Shown one piece after another: positions 7,701-13,141 of a DNA stretch of 13,141 nucleotides; the first letter of the stretch is position 1; every line of letters starts with the position of its first letter. Made by a program: the position numbers and the translations under genes. This DNA is from Curvularia sp. ZM96 (taxonomy: Eukaryota; Ascomycota; Dothideomycetes; Pleosporales; Pleosporaceae): contig JAJGBQ010000023.1 of the NCBI GenBank assembly GCA_022457065.1, forward strand, positions 1-13,141, given 5' to 3'. The notes below the pieces were generated by a model, which saw only the letters and a program-made list of their open reading frames with translations, was not told where the DNA came from and did no database searches.

Positions 7701-10700
7701 CAGTTAAAATCTTAGAGATCTCACAATGGACAATCAGCAGGAAACCAACGACTTAGATTAAAAATTTACTTTTGTTTTTAAAGCTAGTCTAGTAGGATCC
7801 TCAGAGACTACACGCTTGATACCCTATTTATTTGTCTTTTCTTAGATAGTTAGAATAAAATTGTTTTCGTAAAAGAATGCTAGTGATTCCTAAATTTAAG
7901 CTTAAGAAAAAAGGGTAATGATATAGTCCAATTTTATATTGAAAGATATAGTTCTTTATTCGCATAAACATAATTTAATTAACTTTTTTCACTCTAGTAG
8001 TAAAGCCTTAATAACAGATTAACTATTCTAGATAGATCTAAATTTAAATTAGATCCTTTTCAAAAACAAGTTTTAATTGGTAGTTTAATTGGAGTTGCTC
8101 ACATGAGAAGATTTTCTTAATAAGCAAATGCAAGGTTAGTCTTTAGGCAGGGGTATAAAAACGCTTCTTATTTATTACATTTATACGGTATATTTCAAGA
8201 ATATGTGTTAACTCCTCCTAAAGTCAGTCAAGTAACAGATAACAACACAGGAGACCTAAGATATAACCTAAGTTTTTCTACTTTAGCTTTACCTTTACCT
8301 TGTTTTAACGATTTATATGAATTATTCTATACAACTGGTACGGTAAAAAAATTATTCCTAAGAATATAGCAGACTGACTAACACCAGTGAGTTTAGCTTA
8401 TTGATTAATGGATGATTCCGATGGTTGTTTTACAGGATCAGGATTAAAAATACAGACTAATGCTGCCTTTGCTTACAGAATTAGTTATAAAATATATGCA
8501 TCCTAGTATGCTATATAAATTAAATAAAAATAAAAAATGCGAATAAACAAATGCTACATGTACATGGTTCAGGTAACCCTAATGGAGTAAATTCAAATGG
8601 TGATAGATTTGCAATGCACCCTTATTTTATGTTTAAATTGCGCCGATTCGGTATTCTTACGCACCCTACCCTCATAAAGGAGAGCTAGGGGATCCTGTGT
8701 GAAGGGATCTGGAACATCATACTTAGGTAACTGGGGAAACCCATTGCTGAACAGAGCATGTATGAAAAAGGTTCTCGAAGCTGCGAAACAGCTAGGGGCT
8801 AGAGGATCAGTTCAATTAGATATGGTTAGAGCTATACTGCCCAAATTCCAATTTCCATCTCACTCTCATGAAGGTGGGTACCTACGCTGTATAGAGGTAT
8901 TCCAACATTTATTCAGAGCAAGCTTTGAAGGCTCCGGATTCACACAAAAGTTGGAGAGTTGTACAAAAAGTACAATCAAGGAGATGAACGGAAAACCTAA
9001 GTCTAAAGGCTCACGTATTAATACAAATTCGGGTCCCGCTACAGCCAGCAATGGCCATGCGGTCAGAGGGCTTGGAGTAACAGTCTACGGATACGGAGTA
9101 TGTAACGGTACTCGAAGTACACCTAATGTGTCGCTGCGAAGTAGCCCAGTTCTAAATGCGCACAGACAATTCAGTACAGGAACAGGAAGTTCAACAAATG
9201 TACAGGAGAAGCTGAGCGGTCTACAAATGCGATCGAGAAGTCACCCTCTACAACCAATAGATAGGGACCTTTACAAAACCTTTATACTTAATAAAGATAT
9301 GTATCTTATCGCATACAACAATTTAAAATCTAAGCCAGGTATGATGACCCCAGGGATTTCCCCAGAACCTTGGATGGTATGTCTTCGGAAGTAATTGATA
9401 AACTTATTAGCCAACTTAGCTCCGAATCTTTCTTCTCTCCGGGAAGAAGAATAGAAATAAGCAAAGCAAGCGGAGGTAAAAGACCGCTTACTATCGGTGA
9501 TCCTCAAGAAAAACTAGTACAAGAAGTTATAAGATTAGTTCTTAATGCGATATACGAACCTCTGTTCAAGGAGAATTCCTTGGTTTCAGGCCAAATTTAG
9601 GATGCCATTCAGCTCTTAGATATGTATTTACAAAATTTAAAGGCTGCGCCTGGTGGATCGAAGGGGACATCAAAGGTTGCTTTGATAACATTCCTCACGA
9701 TAAGCTAATGGCCCTTCTCTCTACTAAAATTAAGGATCAAAGATTCCTACAACTAATTAGAAAGGCTCTTAATGCAGGATACATGATTGACAAACAACCA
9801 ATATATGACGTTGTAGGTACTCCTCAAGGGTCTATAATAAGCCCCATACTAGCTAACATTTTCTTACACCAACTAGACGAATATGTCGAGAAGCTAAAAG
9901 CGGAATTCGACATCATCGGTCAGAGGAGACGAGACCCCATAGTAAGAAAACTACAATGGGAAATGACAAAGGCAAAGAGATCAGGAGACTCAAAGCTATT
10001 AGGGAAATCGCAGTTAAAATGAGAAGCAATCCCAACAAACTTATCAATTCTGGAAACAGAAAACTTATGTATGTTAGATACGCGGACGACTGGATAATTG
10101 CGGTAAATGGGAAATATTCAGAAGCAAGTGAGATCCTGAATAAGGTTACCCTGTTTCTGAAAGACCTTGGTCTTACCGTATCCCCGACTAAAACCAAAAT
10201 TACCAATACCTACGAAGAGCCAGCTCTTTTCCTTGGTACAAACATCGCTCATTCCAAATCTGTCACATACTCTCTTCACAGAAGAGGTACCTTACAAAGA
10301 AACTCCGGATTCTTGATACTAAGCGCCCTATGGAGCGAATCTACAAGAAACTAAAGGAGGCGGGATTTATGTCCAACCACCGCGGAGTTACTAGAGTCAC
10401 CTGGTTAAGTCTAGAGATTAGACAAATAATACATCTCGCCAACTCTATCATTAGAGGTTACGAGAATTATTATTCATTCGCTCTTAACAAAGGACAACTT
10501 TGTACTTATGTCTACTTTATAATTAGAGATACAGTTCTAAGAACCTTAGCCAACAAGCAAGTCTGAAAACCAGAGCTAAAGTTATAAAAATTGGTTCAGG
10601 TGTATCTCTATACGATCAAAACGTAAGAGACGAGAATAATAAACCTACGTTAATCACTAAACTGTACAAGCCTAGTTATAGAATCAATCTCGATTTTAAA

Positions 10701-11536
10701 AGAGGTGAAGTTAAAACTAACATAAAAGCCCTTTATGCCAACGGACTATCATTAGCCAACTTAGACAATTTAAACTGTTCCCAATGTGGTAGCGATTACA
10801 AGATCGAAATGCATCACATTCGTGAGATGAAAGATATTAAGATAAGACAAGTACATTAGACTACTTGATGGCTAAAAGGAATCGTAAACAGATACCAGTA
10901 TGCCGGGACTGCCACATGAAATACCACAGTGGTAAGAAAAAGTAAAGTCATCTCAAGATCTTAGATTAATTTAGAATGGAGAGCCGTATGATTACGAAAG
11001 TATCCCGTCCGGTTCGGTGACGAGCCATGCCAACCCTTAGCGGGAGTATGTCTTAGTTCAATGATCTTGTAACAATATTTGCATTCTTCCTAGTATTATC
11101 TTTAATTGTTTTCTTTTATCCTAACTTACTTGGTCATTCTGATAATTATATCCCAGCTGACCCTATGGTTACTCCTCCTTCTATTGTACCTGAATGGTAT
11201 TTATTACCTTTCTATGCAATATTAAGATCAATACCTAATAAATTATTAGGAGTAATAGCAATGTTTGGATCTTTATTAATTTTACTTGTTTTACCTTTAA
11301 CGGACATATCTAGAATAAGAGGTTACCAATTCAGACCAGCTATGAAAGTAGCCTTCTGGTTTTTCGTTGTTAACTTTATTATTTTAATGTGGATTGGATC
11401 TCAACACCCTGATAGCCCTTATCTTGAAATAGGACAAGGTGCTACAGCTCTGTACTTTGCATGGTTTTTAGCTATAGTGCCATTTATTGGTCTAGTTGAA
11501 AATACTATGTTAGATTTAGATTCAAGAGCTAATTAA
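4346..11536 (+). CDS. cob: cytochrome b (complex III), five exons split by four introns
   Basis: Apocytochrome b is the membrane-embedded subunit of the cytochrome bc1 complex; it oxidises ubiquinol and carries haems bL and bH. Exons are 4346-4722, 5468-5482, 7364-7568, 8554-8637 and 11063-11536. Two lesions interrupt the frame: one T is missing at about 4618-4622 (FFFIFVYAHVARGLYY should follow HANVAS) and two bases are missing at about 7508-7512 (RFF-x-LHYLLPFVLAALAVSH). With them restored the gene is 1158 nt and 385 residues, a usual length for fungi. Histidines fall at 82, 96, 183 and 197, the haem ligands. The Qo motif PEWY lies at 11189-11200. TGA at 7394-7396 encodes conserved Trp142, so genetic code 4 applies. 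F129, G137 and G143 are wild type. Splicing of all four introns is required. The early stop at 4679 comes only from the missing T. Confidence 0.96.
4723..4916 (+). pseudogene. LAGLIDADG homing endonuclease remnant in cob intron 1
   Basis: Across three frames the intron start encodes NWGYYELNTFNYQLSFTLF (from 4743), then TSAVLPISNARTKPLK, then GPHNKEILDIIITGMLGD (4851-4904). The last piece is the typical entry into the first LAGLIDADG motif of fungal intron endonucleases; the rest of the enzyme is missing. The layout suggests the enzyme was once translated as an extension of exon 1. After the motif the sequence turns into TATTTGTATTTG runs with no homology that I can see. It is non-functional as an endonuclease. 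This is a family-pattern assignment, since only one of the two motifs exists. Confidence 0.75.
4723..5467 (+). mobile_element. cob intron 1, group I (possibly ID)
   Basis: This is a self-splicing group I intron of 745 nt. The upstream exon ends in U and the intron ends in G (5467). P1 forms between TGGCT (4718-4722) and GGCCA (4738-4742). The core runs over about 5144-5262: ACTG at 5219-5222 pairs with CAGT at 5259-5262 as P7, within a CAGACTGGGTCAC and AATGTACAGT context. The core closely matches intron 2. The intron is short because its endonuclease gene is nearly gone. Subgroup ID is an inference from core similarity to intron 2, which carries a GIY-YIG gene. Confidence 0.87.
5468..5482 (+). 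CDS. cob: cob exon 2, 15-nt microexon (Thr127-Gly131)
   Basis: ACA GCT TTC CTG GGT encodes TAFLG, exactly the residues missing between MMA at the end of exon 1 and YVLPYGQMS at the start of exon 3. Intron 1 ends CTAG before it. Intron 2 starts TACGAACATAGCCC after it, with GCCCA (5493-5497) able to pair with the exon end TGGGT. It includes Phe129. Confidence 0.92.
5601..5681 (+). repeat. 9-nt and 18-nt in-frame tandem repeats in endonuclease linker
   Basis: AAATTCTTT is repeated three times (5601-5627), followed by three copies of AAAATCTTTCAAATCTTT (5628-5645, 5646-5663, and 5664-5681 with a changed end). They encode (LNS)3 and then (LKSFKS)3 in frame with the GIY-YIG domain. Confidence 0.9.
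6012..6096 (+). repeat. CCT-rich / GGGAGA-repeat insertion inside GIY-YIG gene
   Basis: A pyrimidine tract (6012-6056, mostly CCT/CTC triplets) is followed by a purine tract of about six GGGAGA units (6058-6096). It interrupts the conserved sequence between PDIVT and NNKQLLDLEDFYL. The purine tract has more than four GGG runs separated by AGA, so it has G-quadruplex potential on the + strand, and the two halves can partly pair as a hairpin. It stands out sharply from the AT-rich surroundings. Confidence 0.9.
7096..7194 (+). repeat. 27-nt spaced tandem repeat x4
   Basis: The 17-mer AAGTAAAGGATAAACTT (or near copies) starts at 7096, 7123, 7150 and 7178, with constant 27-28 nt spacing and varying spacers. 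It lies between the intron 2 core and exon 3, with no coding role visible. Confidence 0.85.
7364..7568 (+). CDS. cob: cob exon 3 (codons 132-200)
   Basis: The exon opens TATGTTTTACCTTACGG (YVLPYGQMSL), then TGA for Trp142 and GGT for Gly143, and continues to AVSHLIA with GCT ending at 7568. Two bases are missing near 7508-7512; restoring them brings back Leu-His183 (CAT 7515-7517) and YLLPFVLAAL. His197 is at 7557-7559. Confidence 0.92.
7585..7615 (+). repeat. TTA trinucleotide microsatellite
   Basis: About ten consecutive ATT/TTA units lie inside the 5' part of cob intron 3. Confidence 0.9.
8008..8546 (+). pseudogene. LAGLIDADG endonuclease pseudogene in cob intron 3
   Basis: A LAGLIDADG-2 type intron endonuclease is clearly recognisable. 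LDPFQKQVLIGSLIGVAHMRRFS (from about 8049) holds the first motif, but the acidic residue expected after LxG is Val. Two consecutive in-frame stops, TAA TAA (8118-8123), follow with no frame change. Then come ANARLVFRQGYKNASYLL and SFSTLALP with CFNDLYELFY. One missing A near 8351 is followed by IIPKNIADWLTPVSLAYWLMDD (second motif) and GCFTGSGLKIQTN. TGA stands for Trp at two places in this part. The middle of the C-terminal domain is then deleted, and LPLLTELVIKYMHPSMLYK follows, ending at TAA 8544-8546. Loss of the catalytic acid, the stops and the deletion together show real decay. The intron presumably still splices through its RNA core. Confidence 0.88.
8554..8637 (+). CDS. cob: cob exon 4 (codons 201-228)
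   Basis: CTACATGTACATGGTTCAGG encodes LHVHGSGNPNG; the exon ends with the codons for MHPYFMFK at 8637. It is 84 nt with no frame lesion. It joins exon 5 at FK before DLVTIFAFF, the conserved order in fungal cytochrome b. Confidence 0.95.
8699..10945 (+). CDS. group II intron reverse transcriptase / maturase / HNH endonuclease, frameshifted
   Basis: The intron-encoded protein promotes splicing and DNA-primed reverse transcription of its intron. The N-terminal extension (8699-9220) overlaps RNA domains I-III. Reverse transcriptase blocks follow: KASGGKRPLTIGDPQEKLVQ (about 9466-9523), GFRPNLGCHS, EGDIKGCFDNIPHDKL (about 9660-9707), GTPQGSIISPILANIF (about 9815-9862) and YADD at 10079-10090. 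The maturase (X) region is about 10330-10560, with a GYENYYSFA motif. The HNH domain has CSQCG (10776-10790), MHHIREMKD (10809-10835) and CRDCHMKYHSG (10901-10933), with stop TAA 10943-10945. Six frame breaks (about 9367, 9581, 9990-10005, 10328, 10560, 10850) each need one base restored, and no catalytic residue is lost. The start is unsure: GTG at 8699 opens the frame, ATG at 8759 is an alternative, and fusion to exon 4 would need two more bases. Confidence 0.92.
10981..11015 (+). ncRNA. group II intron domain V
   Basis: GAGCCGTATGATTACGAAAG starts a 35-nt hairpin that closes with CCGTCCGGTTC. GAGCCG (10981-10986) pairs with CGGTTC (11010-11015), the apical loop is GAAA (10996-10999), and the catalytic AGC triad is at 10982-10984. 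This is the ribozyme active-site element; domain VI follows and ends at the 3' splice site at 11062. Confidence 0.93.
11063..11536 (+). CDS. cob: cob exon 5 (codons 229-385 and stop)
   Basis: It opens GATCTTGTAACAATATTTGC (DLVTIFAFF) and runs without lesion to TAA 11534-11536. It carries NYIPADPMVTPPSIVPEWY with the Qo motif PEWY, then LLPFYAILRSIPNKLLGV and the C-terminal membrane helices. Exon length (474 nt) completes the 385-residue protein. Confidence 0.96.
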   Translation, partial: DLVTIFAFFLVLSLIVFFYPNLLGHSDNYIPADPMVTPPSIVPEWYLLPFYAILRSIPNKLLGVIAMFGSLLILLVLPLTDISRIRGYQFRPAMKVAFWFFVVNFIILMWIGSQHPDSPYLEIGQGATALYFAWFLAIVPFIGLVENTMLDLDSRAN

Positions 11537-11865
11537 AAGATAAATGTTTAAAAACAAAAAGAACAGCATTACTCCTCCAACCCCCTGTGCAAACTATATA
11601 TACTATCTCTAAAAATAACAATGACAATAACAATTAATATTTACAATAACAAATACAATAACAATAACATTAACATTATTAAAGGTTTGTTTATACTAGT
11701 TTAGGTAGAGAACAAGGGATCCAACCTTGCCTTACTGTTAAGAGTTTATGTTTAAGTATTATGTCTCCTTGAGCACCCGCAATACCTCAGATTTGCTAGA
11801 ATATCTGTATCCTACTCCTAGACCTGCTCAAACTACGAGTCCGAAGGAGATAGAGAACCGACCTA

Positions 11866-11920
11866 CTAGATACTAGAGGCTAGATACTAGAGACTAGAGA
11901 CTAGATACTAGATACTAGAG
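11866..11920 (+). repeat. TAGATACTAG short repeat cluster
   Basis: Variants of CTAGATACTAGAG and CTAGAGACTAGAG occur about five times head to tail, ending in GGAGGGGG at 11920-11927. Confidence 0.8.
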
Positions 11921-12303
11921 GAGGGGGATATAATTTATTTAATCTAATTAAAGGAACTAAAAATACAGTTAAAATAATTTATGAGTTTTTGAAGTTATTG
12001 GTAGTAAGAGTTAGAGGCACGAAGACCCTATTTAATTACATCTTTAAACTACTTCCATTTATAAATGTAAAATGGTCATATGGGGTATAATAGTATAAAG
12101 GTATAAAGGTATAAGAGTATAATTGTATAAAGGTATAATTATATATTCCTTTATTTGTTGCTATATAAACTGTTTTAAATAAAATTAATATGGGGTATAT
12201 TTCTTAATACGTTGGTTGCCTTGGCAACATCCTCTAATCTAAAACTGAACCTCTACCTAAAGATTCTCCTCACAAGGGGAAGGCATAACTCTCCACCACT
12301 TAA

Positions 12304-12333
12304 GAATAATAACGAATAATAACGAATAATAAC
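12304..12333 (+). repeat. 10-nt tandem repeat x3
   Basis: GAATAATAAC is repeated three times exactly. Confidence 0.9.
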
Positions 12334-12470
12334 GGAAAGAAACCAAACTAACTAACCAAACTAAAAGAAACCAAACTAATGATACTTAACTAACCAAACT
12401 CATTGCTTAATTATATCACCTTTAATCAGCCAGCCCAATCACCGTTAGGGACATCTACCTCGTCATCCTT

Positions 12471-12513
12471 ACCTAAAAGAATATTACCTAAAAGAATATT
12501 ACCTAAAAGAATT
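12471..12513 (+). repeat. 15-nt tandem repeat x2.9
   Basis: ACCTAAAAGAATATT occurs at 12471-12485 and 12486-12500, then a partial copy ACCTAAAAGAATT at 12501-12513. Confidence 0.9.
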
Positions 12514-13097
12514 AGAGATCTGGCTTCACTAATTAGGTCATTCGGTTCTATCTTAGAACTAAGTAAGTAGCAATACTAGAGGTGTGATTGTTTGTTGGAT
12601 TGGAGTAATCTTAAATAGGTAGTAGATTAGAGAATAGTAGAGTTGCCTCTAATGACACAGGCAAGAAAAAGATATTTAAAAGTAAATTTATTCTTTACTA
12701 TATAGTATATCCAGGTTCCTTAATAGGGTAGTATTAACGAGGGTTATATACGATTATATAGCTATATTTAAATATATCATTTGGTTTATTGACTATCTGT
12801 CAAGGAGTTCTATAGGTTAATATTTAATCCGCAAGATTACCTTATGTATCTCTAGGTGTAGACTTAGTAAGTCCGTAACTTTAAACCCGGGCCAACCCAA
12901 CCTGATTGATGATTTTATTTCCACCCTTGCCAAACCAACCTTGATTAATTGATTGAGGGGTTGATTTATTAATTTTTATTCTTATTAAAACTGAGGTTAA
13001 AGTCTTAGCTAAAGATGAAAAGCAATAGATAGTCGGTCCTAACCATAGTAGGCATATAGACATATAGAATATAGACCTATACATAGACAAAGTTTTA

Positions 13098-13141
13098 CGG
13101 AATAAAGGCGAGTCGAACGCCTAAGGTTTTTGCCCAGACAA
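13098..13141 (-). tRNA. partial tRNA (3' half), identity unknown
   Basis: On the minus strand, AGGCG TTCGACT CGCCT (13122 down to 13106) is a perfect five-pair T arm containing the consensus GTTCGACTC. It is followed by the seven-base acceptor half TTATTCC (13105-13099) and discriminator G (13098). The 5' half, including the anticodon, lies beyond the window. The 19 bases next to the T arm are too many for a plain variable loop plus a visible stem, so a long variable arm (Ser, Leu or Tyr type) is possible but unproven. Confidence 0.65.

Larger units (their letters stand above)
7569..8553 (+). mobile_element. cob intron 3, group I (IB-like) with LAGLIDADG remnant
   Basis: This intron is 985 nt, inserted after codon 200 (HLIA before LHVHG). 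The preceding exon ends in U and the last intron base is G (8553). Core signals are ATGGACAATCAGCAGGAAACC (about 7724-7744), CTCAGAGACTACACGC (7800-7815) and GATATAGTCC (7920-7929), where GACTA (7806-7810) pairs with TAGTC (7924-7928) as P7. These are the signatures of IB-type introns that carry LAGLIDADG genes. A (TTA)n run near the 5' end fills 7585-7615. Confidence 0.88.
8638..11062 (+). mobile_element. cob intron 4, group II with RT/maturase/HNH protein
   Basis: This retrotransposing group II intron is 2425 nt, inserted after codon 228. Its 5' end reads TTGCGCCGATTCGGT, close to the usual GTGCGCCG start but with T in place of G at position 1. It has an open frame for an intron-encoded protein, a textbook domain V (10981-11015) and a domain VI region ending in AT at 11061-11062 (AY rule), directly before GATCTTGTAACA of exon 5. 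Base composition is visibly richer in G and C than the cob exons and the group I introns, which suggests recent arrival from another genome. I could not place the EBS/IBS pairings with confidence, so the subgroup is left open. Confidence 0.93.
11537..13097 (+). other. AT-rich spacer downstream of cob with short repeats, no gene seen
   Basis: I see no convincing coding frame or tRNA in these 1560 nt. They hold AATAAC-type runs (11618-11672), TAGATACTAG repeats (11866-11920), GTATAAAG words (12090-12145), a GTTGCCTTGGCAAC inverted repeat (12215-12228), three 10-nt repeats (12304-12333), AACCAAACTAA words (12340-12400) and three 15-nt repeats (12471-12513). The minus-strand frame at 12881-13090 has no recognisable motif. 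Confidence 0.6.

Noticed and set aside
9271..10206. Minus-strand frames at 9271-9507 and 9913-10206
   Set aside because: Both are antisense to reverse transcriptase blocks of the group II protein.
12018..12032. Possible large-subunit rRNA fragment (CACGAAGACCCTATT)
   Set aside because: A single 10-11 nt resemblance to a domain V motif, with nothing matching on either side.
12215..12228. GTTGCCTTGGCAAC inverted repeat as a terminator or origin
   Set aside because: A 14-nt perfect inverted repeat with almost no loop and no U-run or flanking signal; no role can be supported.
12881..13090. Minus-strand frame of 69 residues
   Set aside because: Short, no motif, low-complexity surroundings next to a tRNA; no support beyond being open.
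1..13141. The whole window as a nuclear copy (NUMT)
   Set aside because: tRNA-Ile is intact, four introns are kept with splice signals, and lesions are deletion-biased; this fits real mtDNA with sequence errors better, although only read data can exclude a NUMT.

Overview
This window looks like filamentous ascomycete (Pezizomycotina-type) mitochondrial DNA, read almost entirely on the + strand. The reasons are: a very AT-rich background, a mitochondrial tRNA-Ile, a fungal rps3-type ribosomal protein gene, a cytochrome b gene (cob) interrupted by three group I introns and one group II intron, intron-borne homing enzymes (LAGLIDADG, GIY-YIG, RT/HNH), and TGA read as tryptophan inside a conserved cob motif. 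I cannot name the species.

Layout. Positions 1-1213 hold an unidentified, lysine/arginine-rich reading frame with 15-residue tandem repeats, probably cut by the left edge. Positions 1263-3393 hold rps3: a repetitive Asn/Lys/Thr-rich N-terminal half and a recognisable C-terminal half, broken by frameshifts. Positions 3394-4345 are spacer with tandem repeats, GC-rich hairpins and tRNA-Ile(GAU) at 3804-3874. Positions 4346-11536 are cob. Positions 11537-13097 are AT-rich spacer with short tandem repeats. The 3' part of a minus-strand tRNA lies at the right edge.

cob can be rebuilt as five exons (4346-4722, 5468-5482, 7364-7568, 8554-8637, 11063-11536). With one missing base restored in exon 1 and two in exon 3 they total 1158 nt, or 385 codons plus stop. 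All four haem-ligand histidines fall at the standard positions 82, 96, 183 and 197. Exon 2 is only 15 nt and encodes five residues. It sits between two group I introns whose catalytic cores match at 50 of 55 positions. Intron 1 keeps only the start of a LAGLIDADG gene, intron 2 carries a damaged exon-fused GIY-YIG gene with a CCT/GGGAGA insertion, intron 3 carries a decayed LAGLIDADG gene, and intron 4 is a group II intron with an RT-maturase-HNH protein.

Most coding regions are cut by frameshifts, and almost all those I could place need bases added back (1-2 missing bases, often in homopolymers), with motifs intact on both sides. This fits deletion-biased sequencing error better than decay. 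The LAGLIDADG genes of introns 1 and 3 are different: they show motif loss, in-frame stops and internal deletion, so they look truly dead. I found no new defence or metabolic system. The novelty lies in intron architecture, repeats and insertions.
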